A stretch of 64,000 nucleotides of DNA from Bin80 sp965261255 (GCA_965261255.1 CBDHCQ010000004.1:620001-684000); one strand, 5' to 3'. Shown: positions 46,317-55,317, counted from the first letter of the stretch. Made by a program: numbers and translations. Notes: generated by a model not told the origin, from the sequence alone.

Positions 46317-47207
46317 GTGCAGCGAATCCTTCTATTAACAATCGTCATGTCTGGCGGTGTTCTGGCATATGCGCAGCAGCCTGCGCCAGAGCGAATTGTA
46401 AACGTGTCAGGGTCGGTTCAGTCGGCTATTGATGCACAGGTTTCCAAATTCAATACTGGGGGGCGGGCTGACGTACTTCGGCAGTCAGATGTGCTCATTT
46501 ATCCGTATGGGATCTACCAGCCTGTGTTGACCTGCACGGTACTCCGGGCATGCATCGTAGAGCTTCGGGCCGGTGAAAATCTCATCAGCATCATTGCCGG
46601 TGACGATCAGAGATGGCTGATTGATCACACTGCAACAGGTGCAGGTGCCGGCACAGCGATCGTTTCCGTTAAGCCGATTGATCACAACATTACGACTAAC
46701 CTAATCATTTCGACGGATCAGCGCGTGTACCACATCACGCTGGACAGCCCACCGTACACTAAATCGAACGACCAGTACAATCCTCAGCGTCAGTATACGC
46801 GTCATATACGATTCTACTATCCTGCTAAGCATGAATTCGCATCTGTGCGCCCCGATGAGCAGACAGATACGCCGGGAGGCCTGTCCCTTCAGGCCTTGAA
46901 TCATCGCTATACCTGGCGTGCGGAAAAAGGATTTCCGTGGCTTCCTACGGCGGTGTTTGATGATGGTGAGCGTGTGTATATACGGATTCCAGCCAGTGCT
47001 TATGCACAGGATCAGCCACTCCTCAGCGTTGGGTTACGCGGTGCGGAGCGTGTGGCCGATTATGTAGTGCGTGATGGTTATTTCATCGTTGATGGACTTT
47101 TTGAGCAGGCGCGGCTTATCACAGGCGGTATTGCACGCAAGGGGTTGTTCAGGAAAAAGCGGCATACCCAACTTGCGTTGCACATCTACAGGACCCCATC
47201 CAAATGA
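46317..47207 (+). CDS. trbG: TrbG/VirB9-family outer-membrane complex protein
   Basis: Component of the outer-membrane core of the type IV secretion channel. The 296-residue protein has a signal peptide (ILLLTIVMSGGVLAYAQ), the VirB9-like N-terminal domain with IYPYGIYQPVLTCTVLRACI, and the C-terminal YTWRAEKGFPWLPTAVFDDG followed by ERVYIRIP segment that is diagnostic for VirB9/TrbG. It starts with GTG at 46317. The ATGA overlap joins it to trbI. Separated by about 7 kb from trbF, which it normally follows. Confidence 0.87.
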   Translation: MQRILLLTIVMSGGVLAYAQQPAPERIVNVSGSVQSAIDAQVSKFNTGGRADVLRQSDVLIYPYGIYQPVLTCTVLRACIVELRAGENLISIIAGDDQRWLIDHTATGAGAGTAIVSVKPIDHNITTNLIISTDQRVYHITLDSPPYTKSNDQYNPQRQYTRHIRFYYPAKHEFASVRPDEQTDTPGGLSLQALNHRYTWRAEKGFPWLPTAVFDDGERVYIRIPASAYAQDQPLLSVGLRGAERVADYVVRDGYFIVDGLFEQARLITGGIARKGLFRKKRHTQLALHIYRTPSK

Positions 47208-48160
47208 TCGAGAAGCTAGTGGAACCCGAGCAGGACGCTTCTGAATTTGTTGATCCGGCGCCTGTGGCCCGTCTATCGCGACGCAATATTTTGGCGTTAG
47301 TGCTGAGCCTAGCTGGGGTTTTGCTGGTTTTGTTTTTCAGCAGCAGGCGAAGTACACCCGAGGCTCCCACGAGCTATGATCTTGCACCGTTACCGGTAAC
47401 GGATGCAATGACGCTGGCCCCTGTCGAGCCGCGTGCGCCGCGGCGAACCCCATGGGAGCCGTCCGAGGCTACGCGTCCAGAACGTGTAAATGAGCGCAAG
47501 TCCAGGTACGATGAGGCACGGCATGCACGCGGTGTCTTGCATGTTTCTGTTCCCGAGATTGAAGGTAGTCAGCCGGACTCTGTGGACACCATTGAGCGCG
47601 GCCAAGAACTGGTGCTCCTGGAGGGAAATGTTATAGAGGTCGCGCTCGAAACAGGCATACACACTGGCCGTCCGGGTCCGGTCAGGGCTCGGGTCACCCG
47701 GCCGGTAAGAGATTCAAAAACGCTGCGGCATCTATTGATCCCGCCAGGTACACAGCTAATTGGTGCTATGGAGGAGGTATTTGCAGGTCAGGAACCGAGG
47801 GCTATTGTTGTATGGAATCGCATGATTTTCCCCAATGGAGAAACGCGCGACCTGCCAGGCCTTCCTGCCGTGGATTATAGCGGTGAAGGTGGTTTACAGG
47901 ACAAAGTAAAACACTATCGATTTCAGCGATTTGGCAGTGCGGTTCTGTTAGCGTTGGTTGGCAGCGCGACTTCTCTTTCCACGGCGACGACAGCTGGTAG
48001 TCTGGCGGGTGGTTCCATTGCTCTTGAACTTTCTCGTGTAGCGTCAGGCAAACTGGAGCGTGGCAGAGATCGCCAGCCAGTGCTCATTCTTCGTCCGGGA
48101 TACAGTTTCCTCGTATATGTATCTAAAGACATGACTTTTGCAGCTCCGTACGTGGGATAG
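47204..48160 (+). CDS. trbI: TrbI/VirB10-family channel scaffold protein
   Basis: Spans both membranes and gates the type IV channel. The 318-residue protein has a short cytoplasmic part, one membrane helix (ILALVLSLAGVLLVLFFSS, about residues 28-46), a Pro-rich linker, and the VirB10 C-terminal domain: GNVIEVALETGIHTGRPGPV, PPGTQLIGAMEEVFAGQEPR and NRMIFPNGETRDLPGLPAVD, ending RPGYSFLVYVSKDMTF. Order and motifs are typical. traG starts 4 bases later. Confidence 0.9.
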   Translation: MIEKLVEPEQDASEFVDPAPVARLSRRNILALVLSLAGVLLVLFFSSRRSTPEAPTSYDLAPLPVTDAMTLAPVEPRAPRRTPWEPSEATRPERVNERKSRYDEARHARGVLHVSVPEIEGSQPDSVDTIERGQELVLLEGNVIEVALETGIHTGRPGPVRARVTRPVRDSKTLRHLLIPPGTQLIGAMEEVFAGQEPRAIVVWNRMIFPNGETRDLPGLPAVDYSGEGGLQDKVKHYRFQRFGSAVLLALVGSATSLSTATTAGSLAGGSIALELSRVASGKLERGRDRQPVLILRPGYSFLVYVSKDMTFAAPYVG

Positions 48161-48164
48161 AAGC

Positions 48165-49961
48165 ATGCAGGAGCGTCTTTATGGCTGGTCCGCACCAAGT
48201 GCTCTGGGGATGCGGAGGGCATTATCTATTCTGGTCCTTTTTCCGCTTGTGAGCCTGCAGGTCACCCTGGCAATCATGACGCTGGTGTGGGGACCACCCA
48301 CAGCTGCTCCCCTCTGGCCCCATGAAGCTACCCGGCTCATGCTATTGAGCGCAGCGGGACTCGCAGTTCCTTGGCTACTTCGTCCCACAATGCGCCCCGT
48401 TCTCGTACCGCTTATAGTCGTGTCCTGCACCTTGGCGGCCGCCCCTATTCATAGTCCGCATCACGCTGTACGTGCGCTTGCACATGCGCTGAGTACTCCT
48501 GATCTCATGGGAACAGCCCTGTTTGCTTTGTTTGCCGGCAGCTTAGCTGGTATACTGCTGGCACGTGGGATCATCATGCGAGCCACTGCACAACTCTCAC
48601 TGGCCAAGGGTTCCACAAAATGGGGAAGTGCACAAGCGCTCAAAAAACCGACCAAAGGACTCCTTCTTGGGAAAATCGATAATGAATATCTGCGCTACGA
48701 TGGTGATGGACATCTGATCACGATAGCGGCGACACGCAGCGGGAAGGGGGTCGGAACCGTAATACCCAACCTCCTGAACTACACAGGCAGCATGCTCATC
48801 ACAGACCCAAAGGGAGAGAATTACGCGGTCACTGCTGCTTGGCGACGAGATCATTTGCGGCAAAAAATCGTGGCGCTAGATCCATTCGACCTTATAGAGG
48901 AAGGAGGCTCCCAGACGGCTGCACTAAACCCCATGGATTTTATTGACATCGAGGGTAAAGATTACGTGGAGACGGCCATGATGCTTGCGGACATGATCAT
49001 TGGCAGGGGCCATCGAGCAGAAGATTCTCACTGGAAGCTCGAAGCAAAAGGATTGCTTTACAGCTTCATTCTATATGTGGCGAGTGATGAAACGCTCGCG
49101 AGTGATCGGCACTTGATCAAAGTGCGTCAGCTCTTGACACAAGGCAGTGACAGCATGGAAAAAACACTGTGTGCAATGAAAGAGAGTAAGCTTCTTCAAG
49201 TGCGGGAGGGTGCTCATCGCATTGAGCAGAAATCTGATCGCGAACGCAGTGGTGTTTTTTCGACGGCGCAGAGTCACACGCATTTTCTTAGCAGCCCCCG
49301 GATGCAGCATGTACTCACGAGTACGAACTGCGATCTGGAAGATTTGCGCAGAGGAAAGATGACGGTATATATCATTCTTCCCCGGGAATATTTGAGCACA
49401 TTTGCGCCCTGGTTGCGCCTGATAATTAGCAGTTGTTACTACTCGTGCACACATGATGCCGCAAAGAAACCCAGCGTAAACCAGCGTGTGGTATTCCTTC
49501 TGGATGAGTTTGCCAATCTAGGCTATATGCAGAACATCAAGGAGGCGGTATCCCTTGGGGGCGGCTATGGCCTGACCATGTGGCTAATTCTGCAGGATCT
49601 GGCACAACTTAAGCGTGAGTATCACGGCGAATGGGAGAGCTTTTTGGCCAACTGCGGGGTTATTCAGACCTTTGCAATTCAGGATCCGTTCACGAGCCAA
49701 AAGATCGCACAGATCCTAGGGGAAATGTCGATCTGGCAGCGCAGGCTGAATAAGGATGACGGACGAAAACTTGGTCGGATGCGCGCAGGCTATGAAGAGA
49801 GTAGTCGTCCGCTTCTGAAACCCGATGAACTGCGAAGGCTTCATCCTGCCCGTCAATTATTGCTGGTGCGCCCGTACCAGCCTGTGGTCGCGGATAAGCT
49901 AGTGTACTACAAGGATTCCTTAACTACCTCCCGTGCACAGGCTAACCCCTTTGTCGGCTAA
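48165..49961 (+). CDS. traG: TraG/VirD4-family type IV coupling protein
   Basis: Links the relaxosome to the secretion channel and pumps DNA. The 598-residue protein has several N-terminal membrane segments (about residues 15-140), then the motor domain: Walker A AATRSGKGVGTVIPNLLNY (about 189-207), TDPKGENYAVTAAWRR, and Walker B VVFLLDEFANLGYM (about 443-456), followed by GLTMWLILQDLAQLK. I use the ATG at 48165, right after trbI. Presence of coupling protein, relaxase and VirB4 together indicates a self-transmissible element, subject to the missing VirB11. Confidence 0.92.
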   Translation: MQERLYGWSAPSALGMRRALSILVLFPLVSLQVTLAIMTLVWGPPTAAPLWPHEATRLMLLSAAGLAVPWLLRPTMRPVLVPLIVVSCTLAAAPIHSPHHAVRALAHALSTPDLMGTALFALFAGSLAGILLARGIIMRATAQLSLAKGSTKWGSAQALKKPTKGLLLGKIDNEYLRYDGDGHLITIAATRSGKGVGTVIPNLLNYTGSMLITDPKGENYAVTAAWRRDHLRQKIVALDPFDLIEEGGSQTAALNPMDFIDIEGKDYVETAMMLADMIIGRGHRAEDSHWKLEAKGLLYSFILYVASDETLASDRHLIKVRQLLTQGSDSMEKTLCAMKESKLLQVREGAHRIEQKSDRERSGVFSTAQSHTHFLSSPRMQHVLTSTNCDLEDLRRGKMTVYIILPREYLSTFAPWLRLIISSCYYSCTHDAAKKPSVNQRVVFLLDEFANLGYMQNIKEAVSLGGGYGLTMWLILQDLAQLKREYHGEWESFLANCGVIQTFAIQDPFTSQKIAQILGEMSIWQRRLNKDDGRKLGRMRAGYEESSRPLLKPDELRRLHPARQLLLVRPYQPVVADKLVYYKDSLTTSRAQANPFVG

Positions 49962-50294
49962 TCTGTTCAGCTCTACTGATGGAATGGTTTTCTTTACATA
50001 TTACCTAAATCGTGCAACGGGGTAGGGGACTGGTATCATTTGACGGTTTTGACAAAAACCTCTTGCGAACGAATGTGCTTTGATCTTCTTGATACTCTAG
50101 AACCCAAACTTAAAAGCCCGATAGATAACAAATCTCCAATTGGACCGGGTTCAATGAGCGTCAGATTCACCAATTATGACTCAGTCTGTATGCCACTTTT
50201 AGGGTATGGGCTGTCATATTGTCACCTTTCCCCGTTGGCATGGTCTTGGAGGATTCCTGGGTCATTGACTTCAACTAACAAACCATTATCGACT
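49962..50294. other. Gap after traG
   Basis: No gene; the frame of the following small basic protein is open through most of it (from 50040) but without protein-like character. Confidence 0.4.
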
Positions 50295-50441
50295 ATGGCC
50301 AAACAAAGAAAGACGGGAAGAAAGGCTGCTTCGGCTGCCTCAAAGGTTCTCAAAAGCAAGAACACTTCAAAAAACAGCAAAACAGCAGCGGGAAGCGCCC
50401 TGTCGCAGCGCGCACCCAAGAAAAGAAAGAAAAGGAAATAG
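50295..50441 (+). CDS. Small basic Lys/Ser/Ala-rich protein
   Basis: A 48-residue, strongly basic protein (MAKQRKTGRKAASAASKVLK then SKNTSKNSKTAAGSALSQRA and PKKRKKRK). Small proteins with the same AASAASKVL...KTAAGSALSQ pattern are familiar from mobile elements and genomes of diverse bacteria; the function is unknown, and nucleic-acid binding is a guess from charge. I choose the ATG at 50295 because the pattern begins there. Confidence 0.6.
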   Translation: MAKQRKTGRKAASAASKVLKSKNTSKNSKTAAGSALSQRAPKKRKKRK

Positions 50442-50966
50442 TTCGTTTATCAAATCGGAGAAAACAGGAAATGATATTTGCTGTTGTGGCAGTTGTGACT
50501 GAAAGGTTGAACTAGTCGGTTGTTCAGATCGTCTACTACCCTGCGGCAATTATGGAAGAACTCGAAATGTTGCCCGTGACTCTTGTTGTGATATTCTGTG
50601 GAAAAATTGCTTTTGAAAATGAACTGAATACATTTGCATACCCGCTGATGTGGTATCCCCAGAAGATTGATGAAACACTTGGCGTGCAGGCACGCCACCT
50701 GGTAGAGTGCCGTGCCCTTGCTTCAGTGGTCTTTCTTATTGGCACCAGTACCAGCGCCAGTGCTTAAACACTGACCGTACGGGATATGATTTAATCCATC
50801 ACGGATATTCGTCATCGGCGACGGAGGGGCTGAGCCTGAGTCAAATAACAGAAGACACATGATCAGTCATGTAGGAAATTCAAGGCGGCTGATCCAATTC
50901 ACATAATCCACACCACTCAACTCCAACTTCTACGAGTAGTTTTAGAAAAGGCTTAGTAGCGGCAAT
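50442..50966. other. Gap with only weak coding candidates
   Basis: The best open frame (50552-50767, 71 codons) has a hydrophobic start (LPVTLVVIFCGKI) and no recognised motif; opposing frames overlap it. I do not call a gene. Confidence 0.35.
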
Positions 50967-51707
50967 ATGAATATTCTCCAAAAGGTTGGTGAAAAGTCAG
51001 AACCAAATGCAAACATTAAGTGGGTCCTGGGATCATTGGGCATTGGCCTCCTTGTGGGTTTCTTGGTGGGTATTGTGATTTATGGACAGTTTTTCGCAAA
51101 TTCCTCCCAGCGTAGTCTCTCAGTCACTTTATCAGATGGCACTAAAATAGATATGCAAGCCGTGCAGAGTGAGTTGAAATTTGATTCGCTTTACTCACTC
51201 ATTTACACGGACCGTGCTTTTCGAGATGCATTAATTGCACGGTTAGCAGACGATCAGATCTATCAAATAACAGATCGGCGGCTACCAGCTGCTTTGAATG
51301 ATCATCTTTGTTCCCCTATCCCAGAAGAACCGTTAGAAGAAAGAACCCTGAAGAGTAAAGAATGTGCTGATCTTCCGGTGGCAAATCAGCTACGCCTCTT
51401 GGCCGACAGACATAACATTCCTTTTCATTATGTGGGAGAGTTGATAAAAATCGGTACACCTGGAGAGTCGCATCAACCTCAGCCCGACAGAGCTCATGTC
51501 TGTCGGAATTCGGGATTCAGAGATCGCACAATTGAACTCACCAATCCCCAGAACAATGTATCTGTCACAGTTAGGGCAACCGGTTCTTACGACTGTACGG
51601 GATACAGTACGTATCCAGACATTCAACTTAGCGCCGCAGATGCCGTGAAGCTATTCGGACGCCCCACGGACAAATATGAAGAAGCAGTAGCCGTAGTGCT
51701 GGAATGA
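50967..51707 (+). CDS. Membrane-anchored protein of unknown function
   Basis: A 246-residue protein with one N-terminal membrane helix (WVLGSLGIGLLVGFLVGIVI, about residues 19-38), so the bulk is likely periplasmic. The middle part has a small beta/alpha stretch (SVTLSDGTKIDMQAVQSELK) and a Cys-containing C-terminal region (HVCRNSGFRDRTIELTNPQN then SVTVRATGSYDCTGYSTYPD) with beta character that could bind a polar ligand. No family is recognised. It stands alone between the conjugation module and the AbiE operon. Confidence 0.6.
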   Translation: MNILQKVGEKSEPNANIKWVLGSLGIGLLVGFLVGIVIYGQFFANSSQRSLSVTLSDGTKIDMQAVQSELKFDSLYSLIYTDRAFRDALIARLADDQIYQITDRRLPAALNDHLCSPIPEEPLEERTLKSKECADLPVANQLRLLADRHNIPFHYVGELIKIGTPGESHQPQPDRAHVCRNSGFRDRTIELTNPQNNVSVTVRATGSYDCTGYSTYPDIQLSAADAVKLFGRPTDKYEEAVAVVLE

Positions 51708-51880
51708 GTGTATATTCAGGCGGCAAGATCAACCTGAATACACAATGAAGTATGAAAGCTAAGGAGAAATCCTGCGACGGTCGATGCTTGTAACCTGACC
51801 TACATTTCTGTTGCACTAACCAGAAGAAAGAGACCTGTGAAATTCAATAAATCGTCCAGTTTAGGGATTTTGTACGAGGC

Positions 51881-52768
51881 TCAGGAGATATTTGGCCATG
51901 GCAAGTTCCGGTAAAATGTAGCAACACGCAGGAAGCAAGGATCAAATTCTGGCACCTCGTCGACCTCTAAGGTCAGTGACTGCCAATTGGCGCTGGATCG
52001 CCGTCTTATTTCAGGCTCGTCAAATGCATCACGTTCTGGCTCAATCCCGCGCGCCCGGCTTTTTTCTTTCAAAGCGACCAAAATCTTTACTTGAGTGCCA
52101 ACATCCATCTTCTCTTGCGTGATCAGACGGCTCAGATCATAGATGTCTCGCGGTCTAGATCGTCTGCGTGGAATCTGTTGCAGAATGGCACGGTATTTTT
52201 CTGCTACCAGGTCAATCAGGCTGTAGGCGAATAACTCCTGCCCACCGGTTAGTTTCATGATCTGGATTTGGTGCAGTGGTGGTTCATTGAAGGAGATATC
52301 CACATCAATAGTGAAAGGGGTCTTACCTTCTTTCAAGGCCCGCTCCTGGGGAGTTCCCCGCTTTGCAGATGTGATCTTGAGTTTCAGCGCTGGGAATTGT
52401 GCATCTGTAAATGGTGTCTTCTTAGGTCGACATTTCACTGAATGAGTCTTAACAATGAGATCCGCGTAACCAAGTGTCGTAGCAGCAAGCGGGAATGTTT
52501 TGTCTAACAGTTTTCGGATTTGCTCATCACTGTCATTTCTAGGCGCAAGCGCCGCCGTAAGATCAATGTCCATTGTTTGTCTTGGACTATGATAAGCGAG
52601 CCCCATTAGGAGTCCTCCCTTCAAAAACAAATTTCTGTTCAGGGGCGCAATCATAGCAATCGTATTCAGCGTAACCTCTATAGTTTGCCGCCGTTGATAG
52701 GTACCGGACTGCTCCCGAGCCTTTTCGACCCAGGCTGCAACATTAACTTCGACCGTGTACTCAGACAT
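51881..52768 (-). CDS. abiEii: AbiEii-type nucleotidyltransferase toxin
   Basis: Toxin of the AbiE abortive-infection/toxin-antitoxin system. The 295-residue protein has nucleotidyltransferase motif I KGGLLMGLAYHSPRQTMDID (GG at about residues 51-52, with the two Asp of DIDL just after), motif II FTIDVDISF, motif III LIDLVAEKYRAILQ and motif IV RPRDIYDLSRLI. All four are present, so it looks intact. Its start overlaps the end of the antitoxin gene by 8 bases. A decayed copy of its middle-to-N-terminal part is found at about 62 kb. Confidence 0.9.
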   Translation of the reverse strand: MSEYTVEVNVAAWVEKAREQSGTYQRRQTIEVTLNTIAMIAPLNRNLFLKGGLLMGLAYHSPRQTMDIDLTAALAPRNDSDEQIRKLLDKTFPLAATTLGYADLIVKTHSVKCRPKKTPFTDAQFPALKLKITSAKRGTPQERALKEGKTPFTIDVDISFNEPPLHQIQIMKLTGGQELFAYSLIDLVAEKYRAILQQIPRRRSRPRDIYDLSRLITQEKMDVGTQVKILVALKEKSRARGIEPERDAFDEPEIRRRSSANWQSLTLEVDEVPEFDPCFLRVATFYRNLPWPNIS

Positions 52769-53666
52769 TGATTGAGATCATCCACGTTTCTGAGTACATA
52801 GGAGCATAATTTTGGCTTGGATCCAGTTTTCGACTTCCTCCACGCTGGGAAAAGGCCTTCCAGCTTGAGATGCGGAGATGGTTCAGGCCCAAATATTCCT
52901 GCAGAATATAACCTGCGCGGCACTTGACAAGCCCGTTTGAGGCCGTATCAACAGCGTCGACAATGCTATCTAGATGGGCTTCGGCGTGCTGTTCCCAAAC
53001 CTCGAGTACATGTGGCATTCCTCCGCAAAGAGCAGGTTTTTGAAGCATGTCCAAGAATGTTTGACCAATAGTAGATATCCGAGTATCACTGCCACGAATT
53101 GTCAGATTGGCGCCGGCTAATTTGGTCATATACAATTGAACGCGTCCTCCCCGTACACGAGCCGGATGTTTAATGAGGTGAAGTGGGAAGATATTAGTGT
53201 CAGGACATTCGCCCAGTATGTTTTGGCGATGCCTTCGCAACTTATCAAGTGCTGTCTTGCGGTCCGGCCGTGACAGCATAAGGGTTTTCGGGCTGCGATT
53301 CGTGAGTCCCCATCGTTCCATAGCAGACAGATAAGAAACATAACACGTTGGATCTATAAGGCAGGCGATCTCTTCCGTTGGGCGGTCAGAGATCGTGAGT
53401 ATGCGCAGCGCACGCGTTCTGTAATCCCGATCAATCCGAACAATGCCGGCGTGTATTAGGATTCGCTTCAACCGATGATAATCGTCTATACTTGGATCGC
53501 TCTTGCGCAGATACAGCTTCTTATTGGGCGATTCCTGGTACATCCGCCGGATAAGACTATAGAATTCGACCGGAGTTAGTACAGGTCTACCATTTTTCTC
53601 CAAGAGGTCCGCCAGGTGACGGCCCGCCCGTGTCATCCTTTGGATTATCTGTGCATCTGTGTACAT
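52761..53666 (-). CDS. abiEi: AbiEi-type antitoxin/transcriptional regulator
   Basis: Antitoxin partner and probable autorepressor. The 301-residue protein sits first in the operon, has a helical N-terminal part (LADLLEKNGRPVLTPVEFYS) and a segment typical of the family (YVSYLSAMERWGLTNRSPKT, about residue 108), then the AbiEi C-terminal region. AbiEi proteins bind inverted repeats ahead of their own operon; here a 47-base near-perfect palindrome starts 9 bases upstream of the start codon. Confidence 0.85.
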   Translation of the reverse strand: MYTDAQIIQRMTRAGRHLADLLEKNGRPVLTPVEFYSLIRRMYQESPNKKLYLRKSDPSIDDYHRLKRILIHAGIVRIDRDYRTRALRILTISDRPTEEIACLIDPTCYVSYLSAMERWGLTNRSPKTLMLSRPDRKTALDKLRRHRQNILGECPDTNIFPLHLIKHPARVRGGRVQLYMTKLAGANLTIRGSDTRISTIGQTFLDMLQKPALCGGMPHVLEVWEQHAEAHLDSIVDAVDTASNGLVKCRAGYILQEYLGLNHLRISSWKAFSQRGGSRKLDPSQNYAPMYSETWMISINV

Positions 53667-53674
53667 TTTCTCCG

Positions 53675-53721
53675 ACTGAACTCCTTATATTTGTCCTTAG
53701 GACAAATATAAGGAGTTCAGT
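53675..53721. promoter_or_regulatory. Palindromic operator candidate for the AbiE operon
   Basis: Two perfectly matching 23-base arms (left arm beginning ACTGAACTCC, right arm ending GGAGTTCAGT) separated by a single T at 53698. It lies 9 bases upstream of the abiEi start codon. Known AbiEi antitoxins bind 23-base inverted repeats in their promoter, so an autoregulatory site is the likely role. Confidence 0.75.
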
Positions 53722-54069
53722 TATTAAAATCAAGTACCAAATTAATCAGACGGTAGTGAACACTTCCCTCTCACACATAATTCAGGAACCCAATCAAAAG
53801 CTGCATCGGCGGGCGCTTACATCGTCCGAATAGATGGCAGAAATCCATGCATTCGTTACTGTCCGGTTCCAGATGTTTGAATTCTGAGAATAGTAATCAA
53901 GGCAGATACATTATGGGATTCATCTGAATACACTAACCGCGACATACCAAGAATACTTAGGTAGAGTGTCTCGCTAGGAGGGCAGGGAGCATGTTTCTCT
54001 CTGTCGTGAACTGTTTAACGATTATCTTTCCCTAGGCGATTGGTTTGGAAACCTCCAGAGGATAAGTTT
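53722..54069. other. Gap between divergent abiEi and the XRE/ImmA-type gene
   Basis: No gene seen. It must hold the promoter of the rightward gene; its frame is open 10 codons upstream of the chosen start. Confidence 0.4.
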
Positions 54070-54927
54070 ATGGTTCGTATTCAGGTGTCTCCCGAAATGC
54101 TCAGTTGGGCTTGCAAACGAGCTGGCCACGATGTGAAGCACTTCGCAAAGAGCATACCACAACTCACGTCGTGGATTCAGCAAGAAAAGCAACCAACGCT
54201 AAACCAACTGGAAAAGCTGGCTCGTGTTACCCGCACGCCGTTCGGTTACCTTTTTCTTCCCGAACCCCCTGATGAGCCCCTTCCGGTTCCTGATTATCGT
54301 ACCGTGTCAGGTGCCTCGCGACGCAGTCCTAGTCCCAACCTGCTCGAATCGATCTACGCAATGCAACGTCGGCAAGATTGGTTGCGAGAGTCTTTAATTG
54401 AAGACGGCATACGACCCTTAGATTTTGTGGCAAGTGCCCATTTGGCTGATGAGCCGGAAGCTGTGGGCCGCGAGATGCGAAATGCACTTGGGCTACGTGA
54501 TGGGTGGGCGGCAACAGTCCGCAATTGGCAGGACGCCGTAAGTGAATTGCGTCAGTTGATTGAGGGACTTGGCGTGATGGCTGTGATCAATGGCGTGGTG
54601 GGTAATAATATCCACCGTAAATTGAGCGTTGAGGAATTTCGAGGTTTCGCGCTTACCGATCCGTATGCGCCACTCATCTTCGTATATGGAGCTGTTGCGA
54701 AGTTAGCTCAGATGTTCACGATAGCTCACGAGTTGGCACATATCTGGCTGGGCAATGGAGGGCTTTCCGGCTTCAATAACATGCACCCCGAGGGAGCCGA
54801 TGTGGAGGTTTGGTGCAACCGAGCGGCATCGGAGTTACTGGTTCCGGCACGAGAATTCAGTACGTATTGGGAGCAAATCGGGCAGGAGCAAAAGCCCTTT
54901 AAAAAATGGCCAGAACTTTCAAGGTGA
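54070..54927 (+). CDS. XRE-ImmA/IrrE-type metallopeptidase regulator, frameshifted N-terminal part
   Basis: A HTH-plus-zinc-protease regulator of the COG2856 type. From the ATG at 54070: an XRE-like region (QVSPEMLSWACKRAGHDVKH, LTSWIQQEKQPTLNQLEKLA, RTPFGYLFLPEPP), a central linker, and the HEXXH motif in MFTIAHELAHIWLGNGG (HELAH about residues 220-224) with CNRAASELLVPA further on. The frame ends at 54927, but the missing C-terminal part of the family (RTFKVSPIVVARRALEL...) lies in the -1 frame from 54906. A run of six A bases at 54901-54906 is where the frames swap. It is either a pseudogene, a sequence error, or two overlapping coding units. Confidence 0.85.
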   Translation: MVRIQVSPEMLSWACKRAGHDVKHFAKSIPQLTSWIQQEKQPTLNQLEKLARVTRTPFGYLFLPEPPDEPLPVPDYRTVSGASRRSPSPNLLESIYAMQRRQDWLRESLIEDGIRPLDFVASAHLADEPEAVGREMRNALGLRDGWAATVRNWQDAVSELRQLIEGLGVMAVINGVVGNNIHRKLSVEEFRGFALTDPYAPLIFVYGAVAKLAQMFTIAHELAHIWLGNGGLSGFNNMHPEGADVEVWCNRAASELLVPAREFSTYWEQIGQEQKPFKKWPELSR

Positions 54928-55217
54928 GCCCCATTGTCGTTGCCCGCAGAGCTCTAGAGCTAAACTATGTCGAACTTAGCATCTTCCTTGGTTTCTACGA
55001 GGATTACACTGGACGGGAATATAGATCAAATAGTTCATTAAGCGGAGGCAATTTTTACCACAATCAAGACACGCGTGTCGGCAAGCTGTTTACGACTCGG
55101 GTGCTGCGTGCAGCCAGAGAGGGCCGTATCTCGTTCAAGGAAGCCCATAATCTGACAGGAATGCGTGACGGATCATTTCAGAAGTACGCCAAGTTTCTGG
55201 ACGGGGATAGCACATGA
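54906..55217 (+). CDS. C-terminal part of the XRE-ImmA/IrrE-type protein in the -1 frame
   Basis: A 103-codon frame that opens with an ATG inside the A-run and reads MARTFKVSPIVVARRALELN, then FYEDYTGREYRSNSSLSGGN and a helical end (LRAAREGRISFKEAHNLTGM). This is exactly the C-terminal region expected after CNRAASELLVPA in intact relatives. Its stop overlaps a further ATG (ATGA at 55214). Confidence 0.75.
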   Translation: MARTFKVSPIVVARRALELNYVELSIFLGFYEDYTGREYRSNSSLSGGNFYHNQDTRVGKLFTTRVLRAAREGRISFKEAHNLTGMRDGSFQKYAKFLDGDST

Positions 55218-55267
55218 TGGCAGACGGCATCTTGCTTGACCCAAGTGTGTTCTTTCGAGAGGCTTAA
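55214..55267 (+). pseudogene. Possible start of a lost downstream partner gene
   Basis: A 17-codon frame overlapping the previous stop as ATGA: MMADGILLDPSVFFREA then TAA. The LLD.SVF pattern is how PIN-fold proteins such as DUF4411 begin, and DUF4411 genes often follow XRE/ImmA genes. Very short, so tentative. Confidence 0.25.
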
Positions 55268-55317
55268 TTTCCTGCATTTTCAGTGGTTCAGCGCCTCCGG
55301 GGCGCTCTTGGCCGTAT

